DNA of 64,000 nucleotides from Dyella humicola (GCF_026283945.1 NZ_JAPDPC010000001.1:2046001-2110000); one strand, 5' to 3'; numbered from the stretch's first letter, positions 24,054 to 33,316 are shown. Numbers and translations: made by a program. The notes: a model not told the origin generated them from the sequence alone.

Positions 24054-25508
24054 ATGAAAACGGCGACTCGGTATGGATGGGTGCAGGCCAGTCTGCTGGC
24101 GGTTCTGGTTTGTTTGACGGGAATGGCGGTGGCCCAGAATCCACCACCCCAGCAAGGCAGCCAGCCGACGGGCAATCCGTCGCAAGGTAGCCAGCAGGTA
24201 TTCAAGCCAGAGCAACTCGACCAGATGCTGGCACCGGTGGCCTTGTATCCGGACGCCTTGTTGTCGCAAATCCTGATGGCGACAACCTATCCCGGCGACG
24301 TGGCTGAGGCCGCAGCCTGGTCGGCAGCCAACCCAAAGGCGCAAGGCGACGCGGCGGTGAAGCAGGTGGAGGACAAGCCATGGGATCCCAGCGTGCAGTC
24401 ACTGGTCGCCTTTCCCCAGGTGCTGATACAGATGAAGGATCGTCCCGATTGGGTACAGAACGTCGGCGATGCCTTCCTGGCCGAGCCGGATAAGGTGATG
24501 GCTTCGGTGCAGCGTTTGCGCGCGAAGGCGCAACAGGCCGGCAACCTGAAATCGAACGAACAGCAGAAAGTGGTGGTGCAACAGGCGCCGGCGGAGGCCG
24601 CCGCGCCGAGCACCACGATCATCCAGATCGAGCCGACCAATCCTGAAGTGGTTTACGTGCCTTCTTACAATCCCACCGTGGTGTACGGCAGTTGGGCGTA
24701 TCCAGGCTATCCGCCCTATTACTGGCCACCGCCGGCGGCTTACTACCCCTACGGCGGCGCGTTGGCGGCAGGTCTGATGTTTGGTGCCGGCATCGCAATC
24801 ACCAATTCGCTATGGGGCGGCGCCAACTGGGGTACGGGTGACGTCAACATCAACACCAATCGCTACAACAACATCAACCGCTCGAGCAATCGCATCAGCG
24901 GTAGTGGCAATACCCGTTGGAACCATAATCCGGACAATCGACGCGGCACGCCATACCGGGACCAGGGGAGCCGGGATCGTTTCGGCCAGGGCGTGGGTGG
25001 TGCGGATCAGCGCCAGGGATTCCGCGGTCGCGATGGCGCAGCGAACGGCGACCGGCAGCGCGCGATGCAGAGTTTTGATCGCACGACGAACAACGGTTCC
25101 TCGCCGTCCGCGCGGCGCGGGGCGAATGGTGGTGCAGCCGGACCTGCCAGGGCAGCACCCGGTGATCGGATGGCTGGCAACGGTGGCTTTGACCGGGGTG
25201 GGCAAGGGGCAGGCGGGTTAGGAGATCGCAATGCGGGAGGGGGCAATCGCATGGCCGGAGCGGGAGGCGGGGACCGTGGGGCGGGCGGCAATTTTGGCCA
25301 GCGCAATGGTGGTGGTGGTGGCAGGTCGCAGGCGCGGGACAACGCGTTCGGTGGTGTGCAGTCACCAGGCAGCTCGCGCACGCAAATGAATCGCGGCCAG
25401 TCGAGCCAGCGTTCCATGGGTAGTTCACGCGGCGGTGGCGGAGGGCGGCAAATGTCCCGTCCAGCACCTAGCCGTGGCGGTGGCGGACGTAGGCGATTGG
25501 GAGCATGA
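24054..25508 (+). CDS. DUF3300 domain-containing exported protein
   Basis: 484 residues from ATG 24054 (GGGAG eight bases upstream). Signal peptide ending GMAVAQ, then the DUF3300 domain (about 45-260: LDQMLAPVALYPDALLSQILMA, YPGDVAEAAAW, WDPSVQSLVAFPQVL, VVYVPSYNPTVVYGSWAYPGYPPYYWPPP). A C-terminal tail of about 220 residues is Gly/Arg/Asn-rich and probably disordered. Function unknown; it is usually found beside DUF2950 genes, as here, where the next gene overlaps by four bases. Periplasmic or surface location is inferred from the signal peptide. Confidence 0.88.
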   Translation: MKTATRYGWVQASLLAVLVCLTGMAVAQNPPPQQGSQPTGNPSQGSQQVFKPEQLDQMLAPVALYPDALLSQILMATTYPGDVAEAAAWSAANPKAQGDAAVKQVEDKPWDPSVQSLVAFPQVLIQMKDRPDWVQNVGDAFLAEPDKVMASVQRLRAKAQQAGNLKSNEQQKVVVQQAPAEAAAPSTTIIQIEPTNPEVVYVPSYNPTVVYGSWAYPGYPPYYWPPPAAYYPYGGALAAGLMFGAGIAITNSLWGGANWGTGDVNINTNRYNNINRSSNRISGSGNTRWNHNPDNRRGTPYRDQGSRDRFGQGVGGADQRQGFRGRDGAANGDRQRAMQSFDRTTNNGSSPSARRGANGGAAGPARAAPGDRMAGNGGFDRGGQGAGGLGDRNAGGGNRMAGAGGGDRGAGGNFGQRNGGGGGRSQARDNAFGGVQSPGSSRTQMNRGQSSQRSMGSSRGGGGGRQMSRPAPSRGGGGRRRLGA

Positions 25509-26410
25509 CCATGAATCTGACACTATCCGGACGTGGCCTTTGCCTTTGCTTCGCGGTGGCCGTCGGCTGCTCGCTTTCAGCCGGCGTTCTTGCGCAAGAG
25601 GCGAACTATCCCAGCGCCGATGCCGCGGCGAAGGCCTTCGTGGACGCCTTGCGCAATAACGACAAGGTCGCGCTGGCCAAGGTGCTCGGCGCTAACTGGA
25701 AGGATTACATCCCGACGGAAGGTATTGATCGTTCCGACGTGGATGAATTTCTTGCCCGATACGATGCAGCCCATCGCATCGACGGTGATGCCAAAAGCGG
25801 ACATCTCGCTGTGGGCAAGGACGATTGGACCTTGCCGATTCCTCTCGTGCAGGGGCAGTCTGGTTGGCACTTCGACGTCAAGACGGCGCAGGGCGAGATC
25901 CGCACGCGGCATATCGGCGCCAATGAGCTGGCGACAGAGAAGGCGATGCTTGCGTACTACGACGCGCAACGCGACTACGCATCGAAGGATCGCATGGGCG
26001 ATGGCGTACTGCAGTACGCGCAGAAGTTCATGAGCACGCAAGGCAAGCACGATGGCTTGTATTGGCCCGTCAGCGGCGACGAACCTGAAAGCCCGCTGGG
26101 TCCGCTGTTCGCTGAAGTCACGCCAGGGCAGGGCTATCACGGGTATCGCTATCGCATCCTCTCGGCGCAGGGTCCTTCAGCGCCGGGTGGTGCCTACAAC
26201 TACATGGTGGGTGGCCGCATGACGAGTGGTTTCGCCCTGGTGGCGTGGCCGATCAAGTACGGCGAAACCGGTGTGATGACCTTCATGGTCAGCCACGATG
26301 GCGAGACCTTCGAAAAGGATCTCGGCAAGGACACCGACAAACTGGTCCAGACCATCAAGCGCTTCGATCCGGACAGCAGCTGGGAAGAGGTCAAGGACGA
26401 CGAGAAGTGA
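25505..26410 (+). CDS. DUF2950 domain-containing exported protein
   Basis: 301 residues, signal peptide ending SAGVLAQ. The DUF2950 pattern is clear: YPSADAAAKAFVDALRNND, GKDDWTLPIPLVQGQSGWHFD, GANELATEKAMLAYYDAQRDYA, YWPVSGDEPESPLGPL and GYHGYRYRILSAQG. The family is periplasmic and of unknown activity. The start overlaps the DUF3300 stop, so both proteins are made together and probably interact. No catalytic residues can be named. Confidence 0.9.
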   Translation: MTMNLTLSGRGLCLCFAVAVGCSLSAGVLAQEANYPSADAAAKAFVDALRNNDKVALAKVLGANWKDYIPTEGIDRSDVDEFLARYDAAHRIDGDAKSGHLAVGKDDWTLPIPLVQGQSGWHFDVKTAQGEIRTRHIGANELATEKAMLAYYDAQRDYASKDRMGDGVLQYAQKFMSTQGKHDGLYWPVSGDEPESPLGPLFAEVTPGQGYHGYRYRILSAQGPSAPGGAYNYMVGGRMTSGFALVAWPIKYGETGVMTFMVSHDGETFEKDLGKDTDKLVQTIKRFDPDSSWEEVKDDEK

Positions 26411-26542
26411 CGATGCGAGCCGGCGCGCGGACGGGGTGGCTTGAGTGGATAGAAGCTACCCCTCATCGTGCCTGACCTTGTCGAGGAGCTGAATCTGGCG
26501 CTTGCAGGCAAGGACAGCCTTGCACGCATGCAGAGAGAGCCT

Positions 26543-27001
26543 TCAATTGACGGTATAGCCCTTGCCCTTCATGCAGGCGCCAAACGCTTGGCCGTAGGCT
26601 GCCGAGTTCTGCGCTTGCGTGTTCGCCGAGGCTGCGTTGTCGGCACGGCGCTGCTGTCGTGCACGCGCGCCGCCGGCGACGACGCCTGCCGCTGCACCCA
26701 CACCCGCGCCATGTCCGGCATCGCCGTTGGCGGCACCGCCAATGACGGCGCCAGCGGCGGCACCGCGGGCGGCGCCGGCGACGCGCTGGCCACCACCTAC
26801 CGCAGGTCCGGTCTGCGGTGGTGGTGCCGGCTGGGTGGCGGCATTGCTTTGCGCCCATGAAGCGCAGGCATTTTTATCGGCAGCCTGCTGCTCGGCATTC
26901 TGGCCTTGGGCGGGGTAGGCTGCCGGGAGCTGCTGGGCGCTTATAGCCACGCTGGTGCCGCAGGCGAACAGTGCGGTGAGGAGTTTCAGAGAAGTAAGCA
27001 T
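26543..27001 (-). CDS. Exported glycine-zipper protein
   Basis: 152 residues from ATG 27001 (GGAG nine bases upstream). A signal peptide (MLTSLKLLTALFACGTSVAISAQ) is followed by a Pro/Gln-rich part and a glycine zipper (about 73-110: AARGAAAGAVIGG...GAGVGAAAGVVAGG), then a Gln/Asn/Ala-rich end with one Cys (FGACMKGKGYTVN). Glycine-zipper proteins insert in or associate with the envelope. Position beside DUF2950 and a lipoprotein suggests a common envelope role. A degenerate regulatory box (GTAAAGCTCA, 27108-27117) lies about 111 bases upstream. Confidence 0.7.
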   Translation of the reverse strand: MLTSLKLLTALFACGTSVAISAQQLPAAYPAQGQNAEQQAADKNACASWAQSNAATQPAPPPQTGPAVGGGQRVAGAARGAAAGAVIGGAANGDAGHGAGVGAAAGVVAGGARARQQRRADNAASANTQAQNSAAYGQAFGACMKGKGYTVN

Positions 27002-27319
27002 GGTCTGGCTCCTGTGCGCATGCGGGAACAGCGCGGTGATGAGGAAGCGGTAAGCACATCCATGTGGTCCGGCGCTGTTGGAGGTCAGTCAGTAGCCCAC
27101 GCTGTCGGTAAAGCTCATCGGCAACTCGCCGATCCGTGCAGCCACTTGCTTGACCGCTCTGCTGCCGACTGCGCATGGACGCGGTAACGGTCTTGCCCCC
27201 CCGGCGCTGATGGCGCTGCCGCCGGAGCAGCCATGATGGCTAGTGGATGCGCCCGCCATGGCTTCTGTATGACCATGGTCCGATCCGGGACGGGCGGGCG
27301 CGTCCGCACGATGTCGCCA
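27002..27319. other. Intergenic region
   Basis: About 318 bases between two minus-strand genes. It holds the promoter region of the glycine-zipper gene, including a weak copy of the GTA-N4-TAC motif at 27108-27117. No further gene is supportable. Confidence 0.4.
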
Positions 27320-27964
27320 TCAGTGGATGATGCCGTTCTGCCTGAGCCGCGGGATGAGGGTGCTGGCGAGGTTGCGGGTCATCCGCGGGACGTTGTTGCT
27401 GGCAACGCCCTGGGTCGAGACCACCCACACCACGGTCTCGGTGCGTGCATCCCAGATGCTGGTTTCAAGCGTGACTTGTTCCGTGACGGTGACCACCGGC
27501 GCCTGTTGCCAGGCGTTGCCATACCAGCCATAGAAGCCACGGCGGCCGGGCGGGCCCCGCCAGCCAGGACCACCCCAGCCTGGACCGCCCCAGGGGCTGC
27601 CCCAGGCACGTCCCGGCGCACCCGGACTGACGTTGATCCGTTGCTCCACGCTTTGCACGCGGGTGACCAGGATGGCATCGGCCCCCGAGGACTTGATCAG
27701 ATTCTCGACATTGACGGACGTATCGTTGGGTCCAATCTGCGTATAGCTGGCCGTCGCGGTGACGCCGGCGGTCTGCAGCTCCTGCACGAAGGTGTCCTCG
27801 AACACCCGGCGCGTGCTATCGCTATTGGAAATGCCGATGACGGCGATATGGGTGGCGGGTGGACCGGGCCAACCGGGGTCCCGCCATTCGTTGGTGATTC
27901 GTAACGTTGAGCACCCGGCCAGCGCAATGAGCAGGCCCAATGCAGCGACGCGTAACAGTTTCAT
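27320..27964 (-). CDS. Lipoprotein with Gly/Pro/Trp-rich insert
   Basis: 214 residues from ATG 27964 (GAGGA in the leader). The lipobox LIALAGC is clear, with Cys near residue 18, so the protein is lipid-anchored. An alpha/beta region (THIAVIGISNSDSTRRVFEDTFVQEL, ADAILVTRVQSVEQ) is interrupted by a Gly/Pro/Trp insert of repeated GGPGW units, then VTLETSIWDARTETVVWVVSTQGV and a C-terminal helix. The fold resembles DUF4136-like lipoproteins, but I cannot assign it firmly. It is transcribed away from the regulator gene upstream on the same strand. Confidence 0.75.
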   Translation of the reverse strand: MKLLRVAALGLLIALAGCSTLRITNEWRDPGWPGPPATHIAVIGISNSDSTRRVFEDTFVQELQTAGVTATASYTQIGPNDTSVNVENLIKSSGADAILVTRVQSVEQRINVSPGAPGRAWGSPWGGPGWGGPGWRGPPGRRGFYGWYGNAWQQAPVVTVTEQVTLETSIWDARTETVVWVVSTQGVASNNVPRMTRNLASTLIPRLRQNGIIH

Positions 27965-28068
27965 GGCCGTGATCCTCTGGTTTTCATCATGTGAACTCGC
28001 AAGAGACAACGGGTCTGCCATCCGTTGGCGGCTTTGTCGTGCGATAGGCAAAGGCGAAAAAACGCTAG

Positions 28069-28773
28069 CTACTCATCCAGTAGGTCCGTCGCGAAAGGCG
28101 CTGGGTTGCTTTCGTCTGATGAACCGGGGGCAATCAGGCCGAGGCGTTCCGCTTCGCGGATCAGCGCCACGCTGCTATGCACGCCAAGCAGGCCGAGCAG
28201 GGCCTGCCGATGGCTTTCGACCGTGCGAACGGAAATGCCAAGCTCCGCAGCGATCTCGGTAGTCCGTCGTCCTCCTGCCATGCGATCGATCACTTGTCGT
28301 TGCCGATGGGTGAGCGTGCGGGACATCACCGGTTCCTGCAGCAGAGATGCCATCAGGCTCGGACTGATGTAGTGCTCGCCGCTCGCGACAGCCGCGATCG
28401 CCGCATACAGCTCCGCACTGGCCGATTGCTTGAGCACATAGCCATTGGCGCCCGTCTCCAGCGCCTGGCGGACGATCAATGGCTCATCGTGCGCCGTAAG
28501 TACAATAAAGGGGACGTGACAACCTTGTGTACGCAGCTTGCCCAGGGCCTGTATGCCACCAAGCACGGGCAGGCCGATCTCGGAGACGACCATGTCGATG
28601 CTTCCGTCCAGCACGCTGTCCACCAGCGACTCGCCGTCATGCACGATCGCCACGGAGTCGGTGATGGGTGCGAGCAGGCCGGCGAGTCCCTCTGCAATGC
28701 AGCGGTGGTCGTCGGCCAGCAGCAGCCGCGGCTTGCGTCCGTATCGACCGTGCTGTCGGCGAGAGCTATGCAT
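28069..28773 (-). CDS. NarL-type response regulator lacking the phosphoacceptor Asp
   Basis: 234 residues: receiver domain (about 15-130) and LuxR-type HTH (about 155-215, LTHRQRQVIDRMAGGRRTTEIAAELGISVRTVESHRQALL). The acidic pair D21-D22, T93 and K115 are present, but the phosphoacceptor position reads MVVSE65IGLP, with Glu in place of Asp. A Glu here often mimics the phosphorylated state, so it may act independently of a kinase. A GTA-N4-TAC box lies about 200 bases upstream. It lies 104 bases upstream of the lipoprotein gene and may be co-transcribed with it. Confidence 0.88.
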   Translation of the reverse strand: MHSSRRQHGRYGRKPRLLLADDHRCIAEGLAGLLAPITDSVAIVHDGESLVDSVLDGSIDMVVSEIGLPVLGGIQALGKLRTQGCHVPFIVLTAHDEPLIVRQALETGANGYVLKQSASAELYAAIAAVASGEHYISPSLMASLLQEPVMSRTLTHRQRQVIDRMAGGRRTTEIAAELGISVRTVESHRQALLGLLGVHSSVALIREAERLGLIAPGSSDESNPAPFATDLLDE

Positions 28774-28969
28774 GGCCTAGCGCGAGATGCTCATGTCGCG
28801 TGTTCGGTCGCCAGCGACAGGCCGGCGGCGGCGAGCGACTCGGCAACCAGCATGGCGGTCAAACGTCGTCTTGGCATGAAGTGATCCCTCGTCGCTGGTC
28901 GCGGTCACCCAGCGCAAGATTGGCCCGATCGCGCCCGCCTGGTAAGCGAATTTCCACTGGGACTTTTCC

Positions 28970-28984
28970 AGTAAAACTACGGAA
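28970..28984. promoter_or_regulatory. GTA-N4-TAC box (site 3)
   Basis: GTAAAACTAC at 28971-28980. On the minus strand it reads CGTAGTTTTACTGG, matching the common pattern. It lies between the patatin gene stop and the minus-strand regulator start (28773), about 200 bases upstream of the latter. Confidence 0.4.
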
Positions 28985-28999
28985 GCCCCCGGGGCAGGC

Positions 29000-31252
29000 T
29001 CAGGGGCGGGGGCGCAGCAGGGAGCCGAACGTGAGATAGATCGCGCTGTGCCCGCCATCGGCATAGCCGTAGCCGAGAAACACCGGGCCCAGGGGCGATT
29101 GCAGGCCTGCGAAGATGCTGCCGGCGTAGATCAGCGAGTCCAGCCGCACGTCGTTCCTGTTATGCCAGGTATTGCCGGCCTCGAGGCTGCCGCCGATATA
29201 GAACGGCGTCGAGAAAATAGCATCCATCCGCCCGGTGCGGCGGTAGATGACGGCGCGCAACAAGGCTGCCTGGTTTCCGTAGAGCGCGCGCTCGGGATAG
29301 CCGGAGAGATTGAGGAAACCGCCCAGGAAATCCTGCGTCTCGAAGAAGTTGGTGTTGTCGATTGCACTGGACAGGCGCATGCCGAGCAGCAGGTGATAGC
29401 GACTGTCCGGCGCCCAGAAGCGGGGCACCCAATCGGCGGTCAGGCGCGCGACGTCGCCGTTGACCTGGCCACCCAGGACGGTCCGATACATCTCGTAGCC
29501 CAATTGGACGTGCGCGCCCTCGGTCGGGAATTGCGCGCTGTCCAGGCTGTCCCAGTCCACCCCCACCTTGAACATCGAGTAATTGGACGTCTGATTGGGA
29601 AAGTCGGTGGGGCTGCCGACAACCAGACTCGCGGCATCGTGTCCGCGGTTGAACTGGGCCAGCAACCGCCAGTAGGAGACGGGTGACCAGCCGGCTTCCA
29701 ACCCCACTTTGCTACGCCTAATACGATAGTCCGCCAACTGACGGTTACCGCTGCTGTCAAAGATAGGTAGATCCTCTTTGCGGAACAGGACTGAAGGTTG
29801 CACGTACGTGGTGGCGTTCTGGCCCAAGGGTTGGAAGAACTCGGAGGCGATGCCGCCGATACGCCCGCCCCATAGAGTGCTGCGCCATTCGGCCCCGTAG
29901 CGATTGACGTTGGTGGCGTTGATTTCCCCGGAGAGCAGGTACTGGCTGTTGCCGTTGAAGTTGTTGTCGAGCTGCAGCCCTATTCTTCCGTAGACGGGGC
30001 CCCACGGTTTATCCGCGGGAATGATCAGCAGGCCGCGTTGACCGTCTTGCTGCTGCAATCGATAGTCGATCTGCTGGTAGTTTCCCCGTCCGTAGACGGA
30101 GCCGATCTGGTTCTCCAGCCGGTCGGGGTCATACGGCTTGCCCACCTCGGAGGCCATGCTGTTCTTGATAAACGGCGCTGTTTGCGTATTCGTGCCATCG
30201 ACCTTAAGAAACGCGATCAAGGCCGGATCGAAGTCGCGCAGGCGATGACGCGCCTCGAATGCCTGCCACTCCGCCGGCGAGGCTGACAGTGCGCGCAGTT
30301 GCGGCAAGGCAGCTTCCGCGGCTGCCTTGCCTATGGCGATAGCCTCGGCGCCACGATTGAACTGCGCCGCGGTGATATCGCCCAGGGCGGGGCGGATGAG
30401 GATGTCGTCCGACGCCAGCGTGGCCAGTTGGCGCTGGGTTTTCTCATCCATCAGCGCGCTCACCATCTGGCTGAGCAAGGCCACGGGGTTGGTGAGCTGG
30501 TCTTCCTTGGCGAGCGGCGAGCCCACGTCCACCACGATCAGCCGGTGTGCGCCCATCTGGCGAATCACGTCGATGGGGATGTTATCCATCACGCCACCAT
30601 CCACCAACAGCTGGCCGTTCACATTGACTGGTGCGAACGCCCCGGGTACCGACATGCTGGAACGAATGGCCAGCGGAAGTTCGCCGCTGCCGAACACCAC
30701 CGGCTTGCCGGCGACGATGTCGGTGGCTACGGCGCGGAAGGGAATGGCCAGTTGGTCGAAATCGTGGACATCCCAGGTGGAGATGAGCAGGCGGCGTAGC
30801 AGGAGCAGCAGTTTCTGCCCCTGGACGAAGCCCGCGGGCGTGATGATCCGTCCATTGCGATAACCCACTTCGAAGTTCAGCAGGTAGCGATAGTCCGCAT
30901 CCTTGCGACGCATCGGCATGTCCACCCGCGCCGGGTCGTCGGAGAACATGTCCCGCCAATCCAGCGTGGTGACGATATGAGCCATTTCATCCGGGGAGTA
31001 GCCGGCGGCGTAGAGCCCACCCACGATGGCGCCCATACTGGTACCCGAGACGCGGCAAATCGGTATGTGCTCGCGTTCGAGCACTTGCAGTACACCGATA
31101 TGGGCGGCGCCGCGCGCGCCACCGCCACCGAGCACCAGGCCGATGCAGCCGGGTTCTGGCGGTGGTCGCGCGGGCGGCGACTCTGCGCGGCCATTCGACG
31201 ACCCGATCGCAACCCATGCGACGATCCATGGCAGGAATGATCGTATGCGCAT
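29000..31252 (-). CDS. Patatin-like phospholipase with POTRA and outer-membrane barrel (PlpD-like)
   Basis: 750 residues from ATG 31252 (GGAAAG in the leader). A signal peptide precedes a patatin domain with the oxyanion loop G42-GGGARG, nucleophile G70-T-S72-M-G and D218-GG, giving the Ser-Asp dyad. A POTRA-like part (about 330-410) and a C-terminal Omp85-type barrel with many aromatic strands follow (GPVYGRIGLQLDNNFNGNSQYL ... AIYLTFGSLL). This order is that of PlpD-like type Vd autotransporters, which place a lipase at or beyond the outer membrane. A GTA-N4-TAC box is 127 bases upstream. Confidence 0.9.
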   Translation of the reverse strand: MRIRSFLPWIVAWVAIGSSNGRAESPPARPPPEPGCIGLVLGGGGARGAAHIGVLQVLEREHIPICRVSGTSMGAIVGGLYAAGYSPDEMAHIVTTLDWRDMFSDDPARVDMPMRRKDADYRYLLNFEVGYRNGRIITPAGFVQGQKLLLLLRRLLISTWDVHDFDQLAIPFRAVATDIVAGKPVVFGSGELPLAIRSSMSVPGAFAPVNVNGQLLVDGGVMDNIPIDVIRQMGAHRLIVVDVGSPLAKEDQLTNPVALLSQMVSALMDEKTQRQLATLASDDILIRPALGDITAAQFNRGAEAIAIGKAAAEAALPQLRALSASPAEWQAFEARHRLRDFDPALIAFLKVDGTNTQTAPFIKNSMASEVGKPYDPDRLENQIGSVYGRGNYQQIDYRLQQQDGQRGLLIIPADKPWGPVYGRIGLQLDNNFNGNSQYLLSGEINATNVNRYGAEWRSTLWGGRIGGIASEFFQPLGQNATTYVQPSVLFRKEDLPIFDSSGNRQLADYRIRRSKVGLEAGWSPVSYWRLLAQFNRGHDAASLVVGSPTDFPNQTSNYSMFKVGVDWDSLDSAQFPTEGAHVQLGYEMYRTVLGGQVNGDVARLTADWVPRFWAPDSRYHLLLGMRLSSAIDNTNFFETQDFLGGFLNLSGYPERALYGNQAALLRAVIYRRTGRMDAIFSTPFYIGGSLEAGNTWHNRNDVRLDSLIYAGSIFAGLQSPLGPVFLGYGYADGGHSAIYLTFGSLLRPRP

Positions 31253-31373
31253 CAGCACCACTTTCCGGCATGGTTGACGGTCGGGCGAACAGGTTGGGCT
31301 CGGCGTACGCTGCGACCGCAAGTCTGGCCGCAATGGCGCGCTTTTGGCAGCGAAGAAGCACGGTCGATTTCTG

Positions 31374-31390
31374 CGTATTTCTACTTAGAG
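31374..31390 (+). promoter_or_regulatory. GTA-N4-TAC box (site 4)
   Basis: CGTATTTCTACTTAGAG, differing from site 6 by one base in the first 15. Centre 127 bases upstream of the patatin-gene ATG on the minus strand. Confidence 0.5.
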
Positions 31391-31518
31391 GCTTTCAGCA
31401 GGAATCCGCCGCACGTGTGCTGCATGAGACGTCTCGCGGGATTTCTCGCGGCTGGCGAAATGGCGTCGCGGCCGCCATGGCGTTTGGCGGCACATGGATG
31501 AAATACCGCCGATTTGCC

Positions 31519-31534
31519 AGTAATTCTACGTATC
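31519..31534 (+). promoter_or_regulatory. GTA-N4-TAC box (site 5)
   Basis: AGTAATTCTACGTATC has the core GTAATTCTAC identical to site 6. Its centre is about 193 bases upstream of the histidine kinase ATG and 272 bases upstream of the divergent patatin gene. Confidence 0.45.
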
Positions 31535-31717
31535 GGCGACTCGTTTGATGGATTCATGAATGTCCTGTAACTACATGAAAGAAAGCATCTATTTTTGAAT
31601 TCTTCGCCCGCCGTCGAGTGCGCACATCATCGCCTCTTCACGTACCAGGTTCTATGAAGGCGTAGAGGGGAGATCTGGCTAAGCGCCACAACGTGGTGAC
31701 GTGGTGATTGGGGGCGC

Positions 31718-33316
31718 ATGCTACGCAGCAATGCAAATGGAGTTCCTCCCCAATTCACGAAAGCGGCTCTTCTGTTCGCGGGGAGCCTCGGGGCGCAGCT
31801 GATTTCCGCGGTTCTATGGAGCCAACAAAGCGATGCGCCGATGGTGTGGTTTACCGGAGGCGTGTTGCTTGCCGCGCTGTTAGTCCAGGAGGGGAGGAAC
31901 TGGCCTGCTTGCGTCGCGGGTTGGGTCGCCGGGCTGCTGGCATCGTCGGTGGCATTTCCCCGCTCGCTGAGCAACCTTGCCGTAGTGACCTTGCCGCTGG
32001 TCGGCTTGATCCTGGCCGCGGCCTGGGCGCTGCGAAGGGTGTGCCCAGGGCGCCGCATCGACGACTTCGGACGGCTTGCGGCGTTCTTCGCGATAGGCGG
32101 GTTTGCGTTACCGTTCTTCTCCGCCCTCATCATCGTGGGATTGGAGCGGTACCTGATTCCCGTCGAAGCGAGCCCGCTCCACAGCTGGATGCATCTGGCG
32201 CTGGCCAGCGCGCTGGGATACATCCTGCTGGTACCTGCTTTGATCAGTGTGGTGGATCCAAAATCCATCATCCGCAACGAGCGGGCGCCGGGGTGGTTGG
32301 TCACGTTGGCGGCGATCGGCGCGCTCGCGCTGCTGTGGCTGGCATGGCGATATTTTGGACACGCCCCCCTGGTGCGGCCGCTGCTCCTTCTGCTGCCGCT
32401 GACCATGGTGATATTCGCGGCCTTGCGTACGCAGATACCCGGAACCAGCGTGGCCATTTTGCTGTTCGGCGTGGTCGCCATGCAGATCAGCCTGGAGGGG
32501 CGCGGGCCGTTTCTGGGGGCGGATATGGCGACGACGACGTTGAGCGTGCAGTTGTGGACCCTGGGCATGTCGCTTGCCGGTCTGTTTCTCGCCGCCTTGG
32601 TCGAGCAACGACGCATGACGCAACGTGCATTGCTCGACAGTAGCGGCCAGATACGCGAGCTGGCTGGCCGATTGATCGTTGCTCAGGAACAGGAACGGGC
32701 GCGTATTGCACGCGATTTGCACGACGACATCAACCAGCGGCTCGCCCTGGCGTCAATCCAGCTGAGTGCGATCCGGCGCAAGGTTGACAAGGACAGCCAG
32801 GAGGACATCAGCCACCTGCAGCATGAGCTGATCGCACTGTCCGACGATGTGCGGCATCTTTCACACGACCTTCATCCCAGCATGCTTAGTCATACGGGCT
32901 TGACGGCCGCGCTTGCCGAACTATGCCATGCGCAGCGTCAGCGCAATGGGCCGAGAGTCGACCTGCGGGTTTCCCCGCATGTCGGTCAACTTTCGCAGGA
33001 CGTGGCTTTGTGCCTGTATCGGGTGACGCAAGAGGCGTTGAGCAATGCGATACGTCACGCTCACGCTCAGCGCATCAGTGTTGCCGTGGACATGAACGTT
33101 ACGCATGTGGAGCTGGACGTCATGGATGATGGCAGTGGCTTTGAATTGTCCGGGGATGAGCATGGAGAAATGGCCAAGGGGCTTGGCCTCTTGAGCATGG
33201 ACGAGCGAGTGAGGTCGCTGGATGGCGAGCTTCATTTGATGTCGACACTAGGGAAAGGGACGCAGTTATGCATTCGTATTCCGCTACGGCACCCAGAGGC
33301 GTCCGTCCCAGGCTGA
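31718..33316 (+). CDS. MASE1 sensor histidine kinase (HisKA_3 type)
   Basis: 532 residues. About eight to nine membrane helices (residues 15-295) form a MASE1-like sensor, beginning FAGSLGAQLISAVLW and MVWFTGGVLLAALL. Then comes the HisKA_3 dimerisation block ERARIARDLHDDINQRLALASIQLS with phospho-acceptor H335, and a HATPase_c domain (QEALSNAIRHAHAQ N-box, DDGSGFEL G1, KGLGLLSMDERV G2). It is the membrane kinase for the NarL-type regulator whose start lies 49 bases inside its 3' end. The signal sensed is unknown. It is the only kinase among three regulators here. Confidence 0.92.
   Translation: MLRSNANGVPPQFTKAALLFAGSLGAQLISAVLWSQQSDAPMVWFTGGVLLAALLVQEGRNWPACVAGWVAGLLASSVAFPRSLSNLAVVTLPLVGLILAAAWALRRVCPGRRIDDFGRLAAFFAIGGFALPFFSALIIVGLERYLIPVEASPLHSWMHLALASALGYILLVPALISVVDPKSIIRNERAPGWLVTLAAIGALALLWLAWRYFGHAPLVRPLLLLLPLTMVIFAALRTQIPGTSVAILLFGVVAMQISLEGRGPFLGADMATTTLSVQLWTLGMSLAGLFLAALVEQRRMTQRALLDSSGQIRELAGRLIVAQEQERARIARDLHDDINQRLALASIQLSAIRRKVDKDSQEDISHLQHELIALSDDVRHLSHDLHPSMLSHTGLTAALAELCHAQRQRNGPRVDLRVSPHVGQLSQDVALCLYRVTQEALSNAIRHAHAQRISVAVDMNVTHVELDVMDDGSGFELSGDEHGEMAKGLGLLSMDERVRSLDGELHLMSTLGKGTQLCIRIPLRHPEASVPG

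Larger units (their letters stand above)
31253..31717. other. Regulatory region between patatin and kinase genes
   Basis: 465 bases between divergent genes. It contains two GTA-N4-TAC sites (31375-31384 and 31520-31529), and AT-rich sequence near 31555-31610 precedes the kinase. No coding sequence is supportable. Confidence 0.5.

Noticed and set aside
24900-25500. Gly/Arg-rich repeats at the end of the DUF3300 gene considered as a tandem repeat array
   Set aside because: Only low-complexity protein sequence; units are not periodic at the DNA level.
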